From an uncultured Verrucomicrobiota bacterium (GTDB taxonomy: Bacteria; Verrucomicrobiota; Kiritimatiellia; RFP12; UBA1067): DNA of 6,946 nucleotides. The DNA lies in the NCBI GenBank assembly GCA_946615275.1, contig CAMOHV010000057.1, positions 1 through 6,946 on the forward strand, given 5' to 3'. The first letter of the stretch is position 1. Each line of letters begins with the position of its first letter. Of the stretch, positions 6,230-6,946 are shown in pieces. A program made the translations under genes and the position numbers. The notes beneath the pieces were generated by a model. That model had not been told where the DNA came from. It searched no databases and saw nothing but the letters and a program-made list of their open reading frames with translations.

Positions 6230-6946
6230 ATGAAGATAGGGCTTGCACTTGGCGGCGGCGGCGCGCGGGGCTTCGCGCACCTTGGGGTGATAGCGCGCCT
6301 CGCGGAGCTGGGCGTGCCGATTCACTGCGTCTCCGGCACTTCCATCGGCGCGATCGTGGGCGGCATATTGGCGTCGGGCTCAATTGACCGGGCCTTTGCG
6401 TGGTGCCGGGAGCCGGACTGGAAGAAGATACCGCGCCTCTTCTTCGAGACGCGCTTCACGGGCAAGGCGCTCATCAAGGGCGACCAGATAGCCAAGACGC
6501 TCCACGAGTTCATGCCGGCGGAGACGTTCGAGGAGCTCAAGATGCCGTTCGCGGCGGTGGCGGCGGACCTCAACACGGGCGAGCGGGTGGTGATGCGCGA
6601 AGGCGACCTCATCTCCGCCGTCCGCGCCTCGATGTCCATACCCGGCGTGTTCTGCCCCGTGGAGAGGAATGGGCGCGTCCTTGTGGACGGCGGGCTCCTT
6701 GACCCTCTGCCCGTCGCCGCATGCCGAGACCTCGGGGCGGACGTGGTGATAGCGGTGGACGTCAATCCGCCGCTCTCCCCCTCCGCCGTCAAGCCGTTCC
6801 AGAAGACCAACATCTTCGACGTGCTTCTCGGCACCTTCCGCATCTTCAACCGCGAGATGACGAACCGCGCCCTGGAGGGCGGCGGCGCGCCAGACGTGCT
6901 CGTCTCGCCCGCCGTCGGCGACGTCCTCGCGCTCGACTTTCGCCGC
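6230..6946 (+). CDS. patatin-like phospholipase (RssA/YchK-type), 3' partial
   Basis: A serine lipid acyl hydrolase of the patatin family; the first 239 residues are in the window and the reading frame is open to the end. The oxyanion-hole glycine loop GGGGARG spans 8-14, the nucleophile elbow is GTSIG with S38, and the catalytic aspartate is D153 in DGG (153-155), giving the Ser-Asp dyad typical of the family. SMSIPGVF (134-141) before the aspartate is also a bacterial patatin signature. There is no signal peptide, so this is probably a cytoplasmic or membrane-associated enzyme of the short RssA type rather than an outer-membrane PlpD-like one. A C-terminal domain beyond the window cannot be excluded. 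It follows the PAP2-like gene in the same direction after 68 bp, so co-transcription is likely. Acyl substrate unknown. Confidence 0.92.
   Translation, partial: MKIGLALGGGGARGFAHLGVIARLAELGVPIHCVSGTSIGAIVGGILASGSIDRAFAWCREPDWKKIPRLFFETRFTGKALIKGDQIAKTLHEFMPAETFEELKMPFAAVAADLNTGERVVMREGDLISAVRASMSIPGVFCPVERNGRVLVDGGLLDPLPVAACRDLGADVVIAVDVNPPLSPSAVKPFQKTNIFDVLLGTFRIFNREMTNRALEGGGAPDVLVSPAVGDVLALDFRR

Noticed and set aside
5451..6383. 310-codon open frame on the - strand running through the TTTCTGG array
   Set aside because: It stays open because the heptamer array has no stops in any frame and because it is in register with the PAP2-like gene; its QKPETRN-type repeat is only the array translated.

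Overview
The window is a GC-rich stretch of bacterial chromosome. All five recognisable genes lie on the + strand, packed almost without gaps, so it reads as one operon-like block or part of one. The gene types (a large multi-domain GH123-type glycoside hydrolase, a sigma-54 activator, short heptamer tandem arrays) would fit a PVC-group bacterium such as Kiritimatiellota or Lentisphaerota. That placement is inference from gene content and style only, because no phylogenetic marker is present.

Layout. Positions 1-2871 encode the C-terminal 956 residues or so of a glycoside hydrolase with a DUF2341-like region, a CBM4/9-like module and a GH123 (formerly DUF4091) catalytic domain. Its stop overlaps the start of the next gene in an ATGA (2868-2871). 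Positions 2868-4493 encode a complete sigma-54 AAA+ activator whose N-terminal domain looks like a DHH-phosphoesterase fold without its catalytic residues. A second ATGA (4490-4493) leads into a tryptophan-rich polytopic membrane protein (4490-5653) of unknown function. A divergent PAP2-family membrane protein follows one base later (5655-6161). After a 68-bp gap comes a patatin-like phospholipase (6230 to the window end, cut off at its 3' end).

Two heptamer tandem arrays stand out against the GC-rich coding sequence. Each has exactly five 7-bp units (35 bp). One, with unit AATTCYC, lies inside the membrane-protein gene and is translated. The other, with unit TTTCTGG, fills half of the only intergenic gap. 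Because 7 is not a multiple of 3, a change of one unit in the first array would truncate the membrane protein.

How the genes may work together: the last three products suggest a membrane or lipid theme (membrane protein, lipid-phosphatase-like protein, lipid acyl hydrolase), and the activator may respond to an unknown small ligand. I see no convincing -24/-12 sigma-54 promoter in the window, so the activator's target is probably elsewhere or upstream. Apart from the degenerate sensor domain and the heptamer arrays, I see no evidence of a new defence or mobile system.
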